Below are positions 1 through 7,924 of a DNA stretch of 49,931 nt, piece by piece. This stretch comes from an uncultured Anaerovibrio sp. (GTDB lineage Bacteria; Bacillota; Negativicutes; Selenomonadales; Selenomonadaceae), in assembly GCF_947302755.1 (NCBI RefSeq), contig NZ_CAMYWM010000005.1, positions 1 through 49,931 of the forward strand. The letters run 5' to 3'. The stretch's first letter is position 1, and the number at the start of each line of letters is the position of its first letter. The notes under the pieces are model-generated. The model saw only the letters and a list, made by a program, of their open reading frames with translations. It had not been told where the DNA came from and did not search any database. The translations under genes were made by a program, and so were the position numbers.

Positions 1-10
1 ATTCAACTAA

Positions 11-40
11 ATTCAGATGGAGTTAAAACTCCACCTGAAT
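11..40. repeat. Perfect hairpin, shared with the lpxC-fabZ spacer
   Basis: ATTCAG-A-TGGAGTT pairs with AACTCCA-C-CTGAAT around a 2-nt loop. The flank AAGTTATCATTTTA resembles the flank of the hairpin at 5413-5443 (AAGTCTCATTTTA). It could be the terminator of a gene to the left of the window, or one end of a small mobile or palindromic repeat. The shared flank favours a repeat. Nothing else is visible in 41-167. Confidence 0.5.
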
Positions 41-167
41 AAGTTATCATTTTATATGCCTGTATATGCTTTGGGATAGGACAAAAAAGCAGCCCCTGTC
101 CACCTTGAGAATATTGTTTAAAATTTTGCCAATTGAACAAAAGTTTATAAAGTTTTTTACATTTTTA

Positions 168-176
168 TGGTATAAT
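168..176 (+). promoter_or_regulatory. Extended -10 promoter for the phosphodiesterase gene
   Basis: TGGTATAAT is a perfect extended -10 (TGn-TATAAT), 33 nt before the start codon. No good -35 lies at 16-18 nt, as is usual for extended -10 promoters. A ribosome site AAGGGGG follows at about 197-203. Confidence 0.55.
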
Positions 177-209
177 ATACGCAGATTTAAATTTTAAGGG
201 GGAAATAAA

Positions 210-1352
210 ATGAAATTAAATCGTAAAAAAATTGCTATGGGGATTTTGGCAGCAGTATTGGCCACAGGGGCAGCCGGTATTGCCGATTTGCCACAGGCCG
301 AGGCAAAGGTTGATTTTGCAGGGGTTTTTGACTTTGAGCCTCATCGTGGCGGCCGGGATGCCCGTCCGGAGAATACCTTGTATTCTTATGCTTACGCTAT
401 CGAGAATGGCGCAACCTGCATCGAGTGCGATATGCAGTTCACCGGGGATGGTGATATTGTAATGAGCCACAACCCAATTCTGAATCACGAGATTACCCGT
501 GATGCCAATGGCAATTGGATTGAGAATGGTAAATATGATATCCGCAAGATGACTGTTGCCGAAATTCAGAAGTTTAACGTATCCAAGATTAATCCTAATG
601 TTGATTATTACAAGCTTCATGGTCAGACCAGAGTTGACCCAGAGTTTGCCCAAATTCCTACCCTGGAGCAGCTCTTCCAGCTGGTAAAGGCCTCCGGTAA
701 CGAGAATGTTAAGTTCAACATTGAGACCAAGTCCTATCCTGATCCATTGCAGGTTAAGGAGCATGCAGGCAATGCTGATAAGAAGGCCTTCCTCACCCGC
801 TTCAACGAGCTGGTTAAGAAGTATAACATGGAGGACCGGGTGGTTCTTCAGTCCTTCGACTGGGAAACCCTTATGATGGAAAAGAAGATGAATCCCAATA
901 TCACCCTTTCTGCCCTCATCGAGGAAGAGCCCTCCTGGGGCAAGTTTGCTGAGTCCCTGAGACCATTTGACAAGGAAAAATCTCCTTGGCTGGGTGGCCT
1001 GGATATTAAGGATTTCAAGGGTGACGCAGTAGCTGCCGCCCATTCCTTCGGTGCTGACATTGTTTCCCCATATTATGGTGAAGTCAGCAAGAATATGGTG
1101 GATGAGGCCCACAGCCTTGGTATGAAGGTGGTTCCTTGGACCGTTAACGATGTTAAGGACATGGAAATGATGTACGATATGGGCGTGGATGGCCTTATTT
1201 CCGATAAGCCATGGGTATTGCGTTCCTTCCTGGAAAAGAGGGGAGCCAAGCTCTATCCTAAGCATCCATTCAACTCCAAGTATCATCTGGAGCCGGACCA
1301 TGTAGAGGTACAGACGGCCAAGGTTACCGGCGGTGCCGATGCCTCCTACTGA
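210..1352 (+). CDS. Secreted glycerophosphodiester phosphodiesterase
   Basis: Hydrolyses glycerophosphodiesters from phospholipid breakdown to glycerol-3-phosphate and an alcohol, probably in the periplasm. The N-terminus is a clear signal peptide (KKIAMGILAAVLATGAAG, likely cleavage after AEA at about residue 32) with no lipobox cysteine. The GDPD TIM-barrel signatures are present: HRGG at 45-48, RPENT at 52-56, metal ligands in IECD (E72, D74), the second catalytic His in SHNP (H87), and NIETK in the middle. The length of 380 aa fits GlpQ-type secreted enzymes. It has its own promoter and is followed by a terminator, so it is probably monocistronic. The gene to the right is an LtaS-like enzyme that may act on glycerophospholipids, so a functional link is possible but only inferred. 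Confidence 0.9.
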   Translation: MKLNRKKIAMGILAAVLATGAAGIADLPQAEAKVDFAGVFDFEPHRGGRDARPENTLYSYAYAIENGATCIECDMQFTGDGDIVMSHNPILNHEITRDANGNWIENGKYDIRKMTVAEIQKFNVSKINPNVDYYKLHGQTRVDPEFAQIPTLEQLFQLVKASGNENVKFNIETKSYPDPLQVKEHAGNADKKAFLTRFNELVKKYNMEDRVVLQSFDWETLMMEKKMNPNITLSALIEEEPSWGKFAESLRPFDKEKSPWLGGLDIKDFKGDAVAAAHSFGADIVSPYYGEVSKNMVDEAHSLGMKVVPWTVNDVKDMEMMYDMGVDGLISDKPWVLRSFLEKRGAKLYPKHPFNSKYHLEPDHVEVQTAKVTGGADASY

Positions 1353-1389
1353 TATTTTTACCGACAAGCTAATTTATTAGTAAATTGAA

Positions 1390-1440
1390 AACTCACCTAA
1401 TTGCCATTTTAAATGCAGTTAGGTGAGTTATTTTTATTAT
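1390..1440 (+). terminator. Rho-independent terminator
   Basis: AACTCACCTAA (1390-1400) pairs perfectly with TTAGGTGAGTT (1419-1429), with further pairing in the loop (TGC/GCA and ATTT/AAAT), followed by ATTTTTATT. It ends transcription of the phosphodiesterase gene. Confidence 0.8.
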
Positions 1441-1515
1441 ATCTGTACATTATTATTACCTATAAGATGTCAAATGTGATAGAATGTTCCTATGTTTAAA
1501 AGTGGAGTGATTGAT

Positions 1516-3540
1516 TTGACATTGTTTGATGCTTTTTTTATGGGGTGGCAGCAGGATATTAAGATAGCCGTTCTGCCGCCTTTAATGTGTGCAATTTTCA
1601 GGTTGGCTTTTATTTTATATTTTGGTCCCAGGAAATTCAGTGAATGGGAGGGCAAAAGACTGTACCATTGCTTTAGATATGGCTTTTGGTGGGGAATGGA
1701 TTTTAATGCGTATGTTTACTTGATTTCTCTCGTTGTGGTCAGCATTCCGGGGGCGTTTTTCAGCCTGTATTTTGACCTAGGTGATACTGTGAGAGTAATG
1801 CTGGTAGTGTTATATTTGGTAGTGCTATATATCTTGTTCTGGACAAAAATGATTTTTTATTACCACTATCAGGATATTATTAATAAAAATATTTTATTTG
1901 GTAGGAATGCAGATAAAAAAAATTTGGCAGATATTTTCTTTAATCAAAATCATGGAGTCTGGATTTTGTTAAGCTTTATACCATATATTGCTGTATGTAT
2001 TTGGCTGACAAACACTGTGCTTGGTATTCCAAGGTATGGTTTTTTAGTAATGGAAAATGAGTATTGGCAGTATGCCTGCAATACCTTAATGTTTTTATCT
2101 TCAGTTGCAATTTTTTATTGGTTCCGGTTTGGCGGTACGTTCCGCCACAGGTTGAAGCCGGAGTGGGATGAGGTTCCGCAGATCGTCAAGGAGGATGTGT
2201 TTCTGGGTAAAGCAACTGTTGATGATTTGATAGCATTGGAATTGGTTCTTAAACATCCGGTTCCTGAGTTTGTCAAAAAAGATGACGATGAATCTAAAGC
2301 AAGTATAAATAAAATTTGCCCGGAATTTTCAGGTGAGACTGATAATCCGTTGCTGCATTTCAGGCATATCGCCAAGGGTCCGAGGATTAATAAGCCTAAA
2401 TATATTTTTTTCCTGTTAGGCGAAAGTCAGTGTCAGGCTCCCTTTGACAGCATTTATAATAAGCTTCACCTTATGGATGCCAGTAAGAAATTTCAACAGG
2501 AAAAGGGGACAGTTACATTAGCTAATTTTCAGCAGGCAGGTATGATTTCCCAGACAGCACTTGGAAGTATTTTGTTGGGAGTGTATGATTGTGATTTGGA
2601 GCTCAATGAAAATAAAGCCCTTTGGAATTGCGATATATCGAAAATACCAACAGCCATGGCTGTTCAGCTGAAAAAGCTTGGATACCATACAAGCTTTTGG
2701 TATGGTGGCAGTCTTAATTGGGGAAGCTTGATGCACTTTGTTCCCGGAGCAGGCTTCGATGAAGCTTACGGTGGCCCGGAGATATGTCCTGCCGGTTCTC
2801 CCTCCACCTGGCTTGGTGTGTATGATCATATTTTTTTAAAATCAGTGGGCGATATTATAAGGAAGAATGATGGCGATACACCACAATTTCATTTTATATA
2901 CACAACCTCTAATCATGGCCCTTATAATCTGCCTTATGGTGATTATGGTCTGGATATTGATGAGCTTATGCCGGAAATGCCGGATAAGCTTCGCCGTGAC
3001 ACTATGGAGGCCAGAAGGTTTATGGGGGTATGCTACGCTGACCGCTGTCTTATGAATTTTATTGAGGATATGCGAAAGCAATACCCGGATAGCTTATTTA
3101 TTGTTACCGGAGACCATTCGGCTGCTGTGCTTCCGTACGATAAGGGAATACTGCCACGCAATTATCAAACTATCAGGGAGAAAATGTTAACCTCCTTCTA
3201 CATCCATCACCCGGATTTGACCAAGGATATGTTGGCCAATAATGTTTTGGGTGAGCACCAGAATATTTTGCCTACTATAATGGAGCTTATTGCGCCAGAG
3301 GGCTTTGAGTATTATAGTATTAAGCCGTCTCTTACGGAGAAAATAGAGCATGTGGTAACCCCATATAGTTGGATGGATATAAAATTCATAGGTTCCTATT
3401 TGGAAAAAAACCGCCAGCAGCTGGCAGAATCCAGTGATCCGGTGGATACGAAAATCAACGTGGAAGAATACTTGGAGGAACGGGAAGCATTACAGGATAT
3501 CACCGGGTGGTTGGTGCGTCACCCCGAAATGGTGCAGTAG
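1516..3540 (+). CDS. LtaS-like membrane-anchored sulfatase-fold transferase
   Basis: Family of lipoteichoic acid synthase and related phosphoglycerol or phosphoethanolamine transferases. About five membrane segments fill the first ~215 residues, followed by an extracytoplasmic sulfatase-fold domain. Numbered from the ORF-track start (1492), the LtaS-type catalytic set is visible: GES with metal ligand E311, nucleophile T355 in ISQTALGS, SNHGPY with H475, and GDHS (D541, H542). The track start ATG 1492 has no ribosome site. TTG 1516 has GGAG 8 nt upstream and is preferred. True lipoteichoic acid is not expected in an LPS diderm, so the product may instead be an osmoregulated glycan or a lipid A/core decoration. 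Substrate unknown. Confidence 0.75.
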   Translation: MTLFDAFFMGWQQDIKIAVLPPLMCAIFRLAFILYFGPRKFSEWEGKRLYHCFRYGFWWGMDFNAYVYLISLVVVSIPGAFFSLYFDLGDTVRVMLVVLYLVVLYILFWTKMIFYYHYQDIINKNILFGRNADKKNLADIFFNQNHGVWILLSFIPYIAVCIWLTNTVLGIPRYGFLVMENEYWQYACNTLMFLSSVAIFYWFRFGGTFRHRLKPEWDEVPQIVKEDVFLGKATVDDLIALELVLKHPVPEFVKKDDDESKASINKICPEFSGETDNPLLHFRHIAKGPRINKPKYIFFLLGESQCQAPFDSIYNKLHLMDASKKFQQEKGTVTLANFQQAGMISQTALGSILLGVYDCDLELNENKALWNCDISKIPTAMAVQLKKLGYHTSFWYGGSLNWGSLMHFVPGAGFDEAYGGPEICPAGSPSTWLGVYDHIFLKSVGDIIRKNDGDTPQFHFIYTTSNHGPYNLPYGDYGLDIDELMPEMPDKLRRDTMEARRFMGVCYADRCLMNFIEDMRKQYPDSLFIVTGDHSAAVLPYDKGILPRNYQTIREKMLTSFYIHHPDLTKDMLANNVLGEHQNILPTIMELIAPEGFEYYSIKPSLTEKIEHVVTPYSWMDIKFIGSYLEKNRQQLAESSDPVDTKINVEEYLEEREALQDITGWLVRHPEMVQ

Positions 3541-3566
3541 AATTTCGTCAAGGAGTATTGGTTATA

Positions 3567-4445
3567 ATGGCATACTATATCATGAAATTTTTTAGCTGGC
3601 TGGCCTGTCAGTTTTCCATGGAAAGCTGCAACAGCTTTGGTAAATTTTTGGGAAGACTGACCTGGGCAGTGGTACCCCACAGGCGAAAAAGGCTGGCCTA
3701 TGACAATATTGTCCGTTGCCTGAAGGTAGATGACAGGGAGGCGGAGCGTATCGCCAAGTCCTCCTGGGTGCAGTTTGGCCCCATGCTTATGGAGGTTTTG
3801 CGCTATCCGGAGCTGATAAAGGATGATTATATAAAAAAATATGTCACCATTGACGGACTGGAATATTTGCAGGAGGCTATTGATAAGCAGCAGGGGGCTG
3901 TAATTGCCACCTCCCACAGCGATAGCTGGGAATTGATGGGAGCGGCCCTGGCCCAGTATGGCGTGCCCCTGGTGGGGGTGGCCAGAAAGCAGAAGGATGG
4001 TGCCATGGACCGGTTCATTAACGAATACCGTACTCTGGTGGGGATGCATATTACCTATACCAGCGGGGTCAGGGAAATGTTCCAGATGATTAAGGAGGGC
4101 TGGATGATTGGCCTTATTACCGATCAGGATCCAAGCCTGCGGGATGGTATTATTCTGGATTTTTTTGACAGGAAGACAAATTGCTTTACCGGGCCGGCCA
4201 CCATTGCCCGGTCCCAGGGGGCACCGATTTTTCATGGACAGATAACCCATCGGCTTGATGGGGGACATCATATAACCATATATCCGCCTATTTACGTGGA
4301 GCGTTCCAAGGACAAAAAGGGAGATATCAGAAAGGCCACCCAGGAGGTTATGGACTTGCTGGAAGGCCATATAAGAAGCCATCCCGAGGATTGGTTCTGG
4401 CTACATGACCGGTGGAAATCCGTGCGGGAAACCGGTCTGGATTAG
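3567..4445 (+). CDS. LpxL/HtrB-type lysophospholipid acyltransferase (first copy)
   Basis: Lipid A late acyltransferase family. Members transfer an acyl chain from acyl-ACP to Kdo-lipid A at the inner membrane. An N-terminal hydrophobic helix (MKFFSWLACQF) is followed by the HX4E catalytic motif as HSDSWE (H117, E122), then TDQDPS and a C-terminal WFWLHDRWK block, all typical of LpxL/LpxM. Start ATG 3567 has AGGAG about 11 nt upstream. The longer ORF-track start at 3507 would run into the previous gene and has no ribosome site. A second paralogue lies at 16646-17560, so the two may add secondary acyl chains at different positions. Which one is LpxL and which LpxM cannot be told from here. Confidence 0.8.
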   Translation: MAYYIMKFFSWLACQFSMESCNSFGKFLGRLTWAVVPHRRKRLAYDNIVRCLKVDDREAERIAKSSWVQFGPMLMEVLRYPELIKDDYIKKYVTIDGLEYLQEAIDKQQGAVIATSHSDSWELMGAALAQYGVPLVGVARKQKDGAMDRFINEYRTLVGMHITYTSGVREMFQMIKEGWMIGLITDQDPSLRDGIILDFFDRKTNCFTGPATIARSQGAPIFHGQITHRLDGGHHITIYPPIYVERSKDKKGDIRKATQEVMDLLEGHIRSHPEDWFWLHDRWKSVRETGLD

Positions 4446-4513
4446 CCCTTTTGCACTATGGTTAAAGATTTTGTATAATTAAACTTGAGATGATAAGTCA
4501 AGGAGGGCTGAAT

Positions 4514-5371
4514 TTGAGTAATCAGACTACCCTTAACTCCGAAATAAGCTATGTGGGAGTGGGGCTGCATTCCGGTGTAGAGGTTCATTTGACTCTGCAG
4601 CCGGCTGAGGCGGATACGGGAATTGTGTTTGTGCGGCAGGATTTGCCGGGTACCCCTCAGGTGGAGGCCAGGGCGGAAAATGTTACATCTACTCTTAGGG
4701 CAACTACGATTGAAGCTAATGGCATCAAGCTGTTCACCATTGAGCATATGATGTCTGCGTTTAATGCAATGAAGATAGATAATTGCCGGGTAATTATCGA
4801 TGCTGAGGAACCGCCTGTGGCCGATGGCAGCAGCCAGGTGTTCTGTGAGCTGATTAAAGAGGCCGGTGTCCGGGAGCTGGAGGCTCCGCGGCGGGAAATC
4901 ATTATTGACAGGCTGTATCGGGTGGATGATGGTGACAAATTTATTTTGGCAGTGCCCTATGATGGCTTTCGGGTAAGCTTCACCTCCATTAACCCCCATC
5001 CCCTGATTGGTATTCAGTATGGGGACTATGAAATTTCCCCGGAGGAATATACCAGGGAAGTGGGGAAAGCCCGCACTATTGCCTATGAGGCTGAGGTGGA
5101 AGCCCTGCGGAAGATGGGGCTGGGCCTGGGCGGCACCATGGAAAATGTTATTGTGTACAATGATCAGGGGTGGATGAATGAACTGCGCTATCCTGATGAG
5201 CTGGTGCGCCATAAGATTTTGGATATCGTTGGTGACCTGCGGCTGGCCGGCTTTGTCCGGGGACATTTTATTGCGGTAAAATCCGGTCATGCCCTGAACA
5301 CCACCATGGCCAAGCTGCTGGCCAGGGAATTTGACCCCACGCTGACTGGTGGCAAGTCTCTTCCCTCTTAG
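4514..5371 (+). CDS. lpxC: UDP-3-O-acyl-N-acetylglucosamine deacetylase
   Basis: Zinc enzyme catalysing the committed step of lipid A synthesis, deacetylation of UDP-3-O-acyl-GlcNAc in the cytoplasm. Visible active-site elements: GLHSG near the N-terminus, IEHMMSAF (catalytic E77, zinc ligand H78), RHKILDIVGD (zinc ligands H233 and D237) and SGHALN (H259). The start is TTG 4514 with AAGGAGGG 6 nt upstream. The track start at 4490 lacks a site. The length of 286 aa is normal for short LpxC forms. It opens the lipid A cluster. lpxD, and the bamA/skp genes often found before lpxC in Negativicutes, are not upstream here. Confidence 0.95.
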   Translation: MSNQTTLNSEISYVGVGLHSGVEVHLTLQPAEADTGIVFVRQDLPGTPQVEARAENVTSTLRATTIEANGIKLFTIEHMMSAFNAMKIDNCRVIIDAEEPPVADGSSQVFCELIKEAGVRELEAPRREIIIDRLYRVDDGDKFILAVPYDGFRVSFTSINPHPLIGIQYGDYEISPEEYTREVGKARTIAYEAEVEALRKMGLGLGGTMENVIVYNDQGWMNELRYPDELVRHKILDIVGDLRLAGFVRGHFIAVKSGHALNTTMAKLLAREFDPTLTGGKSLPS

Positions 5372-5412
5372 GCAGGAGACGAGCCCCCATAGCTCTTGAT
5401 TAATTAGGCTGT

Positions 5413-5443
5413 ATTCAGCGGGGGGATAAATCTCCCACTGAAT
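5413..5443. repeat. Hairpin in the lpxC-fabZ spacer, related to 11-40
   Basis: ATTCAG...GGGGGA / TCTCCC...CTGAAT with a TAAA loop. Both the outer stem and the flanking AAGT..CATTTTA match the hairpin at 11-40. No T-run follows directly, so it is a poor terminator. It may be a repeat relic lying inside the lipid A operon. Confidence 0.5.
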
Positions 5444-5508
5444 AAGTCTCATTTTACAAGTAAGGTGACAGATAATATACAGTAGTAGAACAGGAAGAAG
5501 GTATTTAA

Positions 5509-5949
5509 ATGGTATTGGAAGTTGATGAGATTAAGAAGATTTTGCCCCACCGTGCCCCATTTTTGCTGGTGGATCGGATTATTGAAATCGATCCCTTTAA
5601 GTCAGCTACAGGCATTAAAAATGTAACCTATAATGAACCACAGTTCCATGGTCATTTTCCCCACCAGGCCATTATGCCCGGTGTGCTGATCCTGGAGGCC
5701 ATGGCCCAGGTTGGTGGCATAGCCATGCTTTATCCTGAGGAAAACCGGGGCAAGATTGCTCTGTTTGGCGGTATGGACAATATCAAGTTCAAGAAGCCGG
5801 TGGTTCCCGGTGATCAGCTTATTATGAAGGCCGAGCTGGTGAAGGTTCATGGGGACTATGGCCGCCTGCACGCGGAATCCTTTGTGGATGGCGTTTTTGC
5901 TGCCCAGGGGGATTTTACCTTTGCTTTACAGCAGCCTGTAAATAAGTAA
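5509..5949 (+). CDS. fabZ: 3-hydroxyacyl-ACP dehydratase FabZ
   Basis: Hot-dog-fold dehydratase of type II fatty acid synthesis (3-hydroxyacyl-ACP to trans-2-enoyl-ACP). The signature HGHFPHQAIMPG holds the catalytic His (H49), and E63 lies in LILEAMAQ. HRAPFLLVDRI at the N-terminus is also typical. 146 aa is the usual length. AGAAGG lies upstream of ATG 5509. Its place between lpxC and lpxA is the classic arrangement: it competes with LpxA for 3-hydroxyacyl-ACP and so helps balance phospholipid and lipid A synthesis. Confidence 0.97.
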   Translation: MVLEVDEIKKILPHRAPFLLVDRIIEIDPFKSATGIKNVTYNEPQFHGHFPHQAIMPGVLILEAMAQVGGIAMLYPEENRGKIALFGGMDNIKFKKPVVPGDQLIMKAELVKVHGDYGRLHAESFVDGVFAAQGDFTFALQQPVNK

Positions 5950-5983
5950 TTAGGGCGAAAAGTGGAGGAAAACGAAGGAAAAT

Positions 5984-6108
5984 TTAGTATTTGCCCGCTA
6001 AATGGTCAAAAATGAGGTAAAAAGCCATGTAGTCAATTTGTGATGTTTGATGACTTATAAATTATGGCGTTAGTTATGGATTGTTACAAATCCCTACGGG
6101 CATACTAA
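5984..6108. repeat. Nested palindrome in the fabZ-lpxA spacer
   Basis: Three nested stems: TTAGTATTTGCCCG (5984-5997) with CGGGCATACTAA (6097-6108), GCCAT (6024-6028) with ATGGC (6064-6068), and AGTCA (6031-6035) with TGACT (6051-6055). The whole 175-nt spacer holds no ORF. The nested layout resembles the long palindromes at 22914 and 39451, but the conserved loop motif of those is absent. Confidence 0.5.
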
Positions 6109-6124
6109 AGGAGTGTAAGGTTAT

Positions 6125-6964
6125 ATGACAGATAATAATAATTCTGTTGCTGATATACATAAGTTTTCCGTGGTTCACCCCAATGCCAAATTAGGTAAAA
6201 ACGTACAAATCGGACCATTTACGGTTATTGGGGAGAATGTGGAGATTGGTGACGGCACGGTGGTGGGGCCCAATGTGGTAATTACCGGTTGGACCAGGAT
6301 CGGTCAGGATTGCCATATTTTTCAGGGGGCATCCATTGGTGAGGAGCCTCAGGATCTGAAATTTAAGGGCGAGCGCAGCTTTGTGGAGATTGGCAACCGT
6401 ACCAAAATTCATGAATTTTGTACTATTCATCGGGCCTGTGGCGAGGATGAGGTTACCCGTATAGGTGACGACTGTCTGCTGATGGCCTATGTACATGTGG
6501 CCCATAATTGTATATTGGGCAATAATATCGTCATGGCCAATGCGGCTATGGTGGCCGGTCATGTGGTAGTGGAGGACAGGGCAGTGATTGGCGGTATGGC
6601 CGGCGTTCATCAGTTCGTCCGCATCGGACGCAATGCCATGGTCAGCGGCATGTCCCGCAATATCCACGATATTGTGCCCTTTACCATTGTGGATGGTTCA
6701 CCGGCCCGGGCCTGTGGCCTTAATAGTGTGGGTATGTCCAGGGCGGGTATTACGGCGGAGAACCGCAGCAAAATCAAGCAGGCCTATAAATTTCTGTATC
6801 GGTCCGGTCTCCGGTTGCCTGAGGCAATCGCGGCCATTGAGGAGCAGGTGGATTCCTGCGAGGAAATCGAGCATTTGCTGGGCTTCCTCAGAAATGCCGA
6901 TCGGGGCATTTGTCGGCCAAATATAAAGCACAGCTCCAAAAACGGAGATGGGGCTGAGGAGTAA
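6125..6964 (+). CDS. lpxA: UDP-N-acetylglucosamine O-acyltransferase
   Basis: First enzyme of lipid A synthesis: transfers a 3-hydroxyacyl chain from ACP to the 3-OH of UDP-GlcNAc. The sequence is a left-handed beta-helix of hexapeptide repeats (VQIGPFTVIGENVEIGDGT and later) with the catalytic His in VHVAHN (H127, equivalent to E. coli H125) and a C-terminal helical tail. ATG 6125 follows AAAGGAG. The length of 279 aa is slightly longer than E. coli LpxA (262 aa), with an extra C-terminal tail. lpxI follows after a 12-15 nt gap. Confidence 0.95.
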   Translation: MTDNNNSVADIHKFSVVHPNAKLGKNVQIGPFTVIGENVEIGDGTVVGPNVVITGWTRIGQDCHIFQGASIGEEPQDLKFKGERSFVEIGNRTKIHEFCTIHRACGEDEVTRIGDDCLLMAYVHVAHNCILGNNIVMANAAMVAGHVVVEDRAVIGGMAGVHQFVRIGRNAMVSGMSRNIHDIVPFTIVDGSPARACGLNSVGMSRAGITAENRSKIKQAYKFLYRSGLRLPEAIAAIEEQVDSCEEIEHLLGFLRNADRGICRPNIKHSSKNGDGAEE

Positions 6965-6979
6965 CAGCGGAGGATAATG

Positions 6980-7789
6980 ATGGAAAAAATTGGTCTGTTG
7001 GCTGGTGTGGGCCGCTTGCCGGTGGAATGTGCCATGGCGGCCAAGGCTATGGGCTATGAAGTATATTGTGTGGGCCTGGTTCCGGGAGTGGATGAGGAGC
7101 TTAAGAGCTGCACCGCCGGCTACAAGGACATTAATGTGGCCCAGCTGCAGGCGATAATTGACTACCTTAAGGAAAAGGGTGTACAGAAGGTAACCATGAT
7201 TGGCAAGGTTACCAAGGAAATTCTGTACAGCGGTCAGCATGTTCAGCCGGATTTGCGGATGCTGTCCCTGATATTCACCCTGCCGGACCGCAAGGATGAC
7301 ACCTTGATGCTGGCCTTTATTAAGGAGTTGGCCAAGGATAATCTGGAGGCCTTTGATCAAACTGCCCTGATAAAATCCCTGATACCTCAGGTGGGGGTGC
7401 TTACCAAGCGTCAGCCTACAGAGGAGGAGCTGAAGGATATGCGGTTTGGTATGGAGATGGCCAGGGAAATTGGCCGTCTTGATGTGGGACAGACTGCGGT
7501 GGTGAAGCAGCTGGGGGTTATGGCCCTGGAGGCCATTGAGGGTACTGATGCCTGCATTCGCCGGGGCGGTGAGCTGGCCCGTGGTGGGGCGGTGGTGGCC
7601 AAGGTGGCCAAGCCCAATCAGGATTTGCGGTTTGATGTACCGGCAGTTGGTACCAAAACCATTGAAAGCATGATTGCCGTAGGCGCCAAGGGACTGGTCC
7701 TTGAGGCCGGCCGAACCCTGCTGGTGGATCGGGCAAAGGTTATAGGGTTGGCTGATGCCAATGATATTACCATTGCCGTTATGGAATAA
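6980..7789 (+). CDS. lpxI: UDP-2,3-diacylglucosamine pyrophosphatase LpxI
   Basis: Cleaves UDP-2,3-diacylglucosamine to lipid X and UMP. LpxI replaces LpxH in alphaproteobacteria, Negativicutes and others. The sequence begins KIGLLAGVGRLPVECA, a conserved N-terminal pattern of the DUF1009/LpxI family, and ends with the conserved block GTKTIESM..GAKGLVLEAGRTLLVD. About 270 aa is the family length. Two ATGs occur in tandem (6977 and 6980). GGAGG at 6969-6973 is better spaced (6 nt) for 6980. It sits between lpxA and lpxB in pathway order. Confidence 0.93.
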   Translation: MEKIGLLAGVGRLPVECAMAAKAMGYEVYCVGLVPGVDEELKSCTAGYKDINVAQLQAIIDYLKEKGVQKVTMIGKVTKEILYSGQHVQPDLRMLSLIFTLPDRKDDTLMLAFIKELAKDNLEAFDQTALIKSLIPQVGVLTKRQPTEEELKDMRFGMEMAREIGRLDVGQTAVVKQLGVMALEAIEGTDACIRRGGELARGGAVVAKVAKPNQDLRFDVPAVGTKTIESMIAVGAKGLVLEAGRTLLVDRAKVIGLADANDITIAVME

Positions 7790-7810
7790 CATATTGTGCA
7801 GAATATTTTA

Positions 7811-7838
7811 GGGACTGGAAGATTTCGGTCCCTTTTGT
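7811..7838 (+). terminator. Weak terminator/attenuator after lpxI
   Basis: GGGACTG (7811-7817) pairs with CGGTCCC (7826-7832, one G-T pair), followed by TTTTGTGTTG. A promoter-like sequence follows at once, so the lipid A cluster may be divided here into two transcription units. Confidence 0.5.
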
Positions 7839-7839
7839 G

Positions 7840-7868
7840 TTGTATGTAAGAATAAAATATGCGATAAT
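7840..7868 (+). promoter_or_regulatory. Promoter candidate for lpxB-msbA
   Basis: TTGTAT (7840-7845), a 17-nt spacer and GATAAT (7863-7868) fit a sigma-70 type promoter. It is 57 nt before lpxB and lies directly behind the hairpin at 7811-7832. Confidence 0.5.
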
Positions 7869-7924
7869 ATATTGTAATGCTTTTTTAATGGAATTTTATG
7901 CGATTTTTACGGAGGGGGTCTACA

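Noticed and set aside
216-1367. 383-aa minus-strand ORF opposite the phosphodiesterase gene
   Set aside because: No ribosome site and no recognisable family. The plus strand has a signal peptide and all GDPD motifs, so this is a shadow of its codon usage.
1492-1515. ATG 1492 as start of the LtaS-like gene
   Set aside because: It has no Shine-Dalgarno sequence, while TTG 1516 has GGAG 8 nt before it. The protein family does not require the extra eight residues.
4442-5452. 336-aa minus-strand ORF over lpxC
   Set aside because: A shadow of lpxC, which carries the full set of catalytic motifs. Similar long antisense ORFs (3519-4382, 6698-7792, 8690-9757, 11988-12908, 24518-25567, 46425-47447) were rejected for the same reason.
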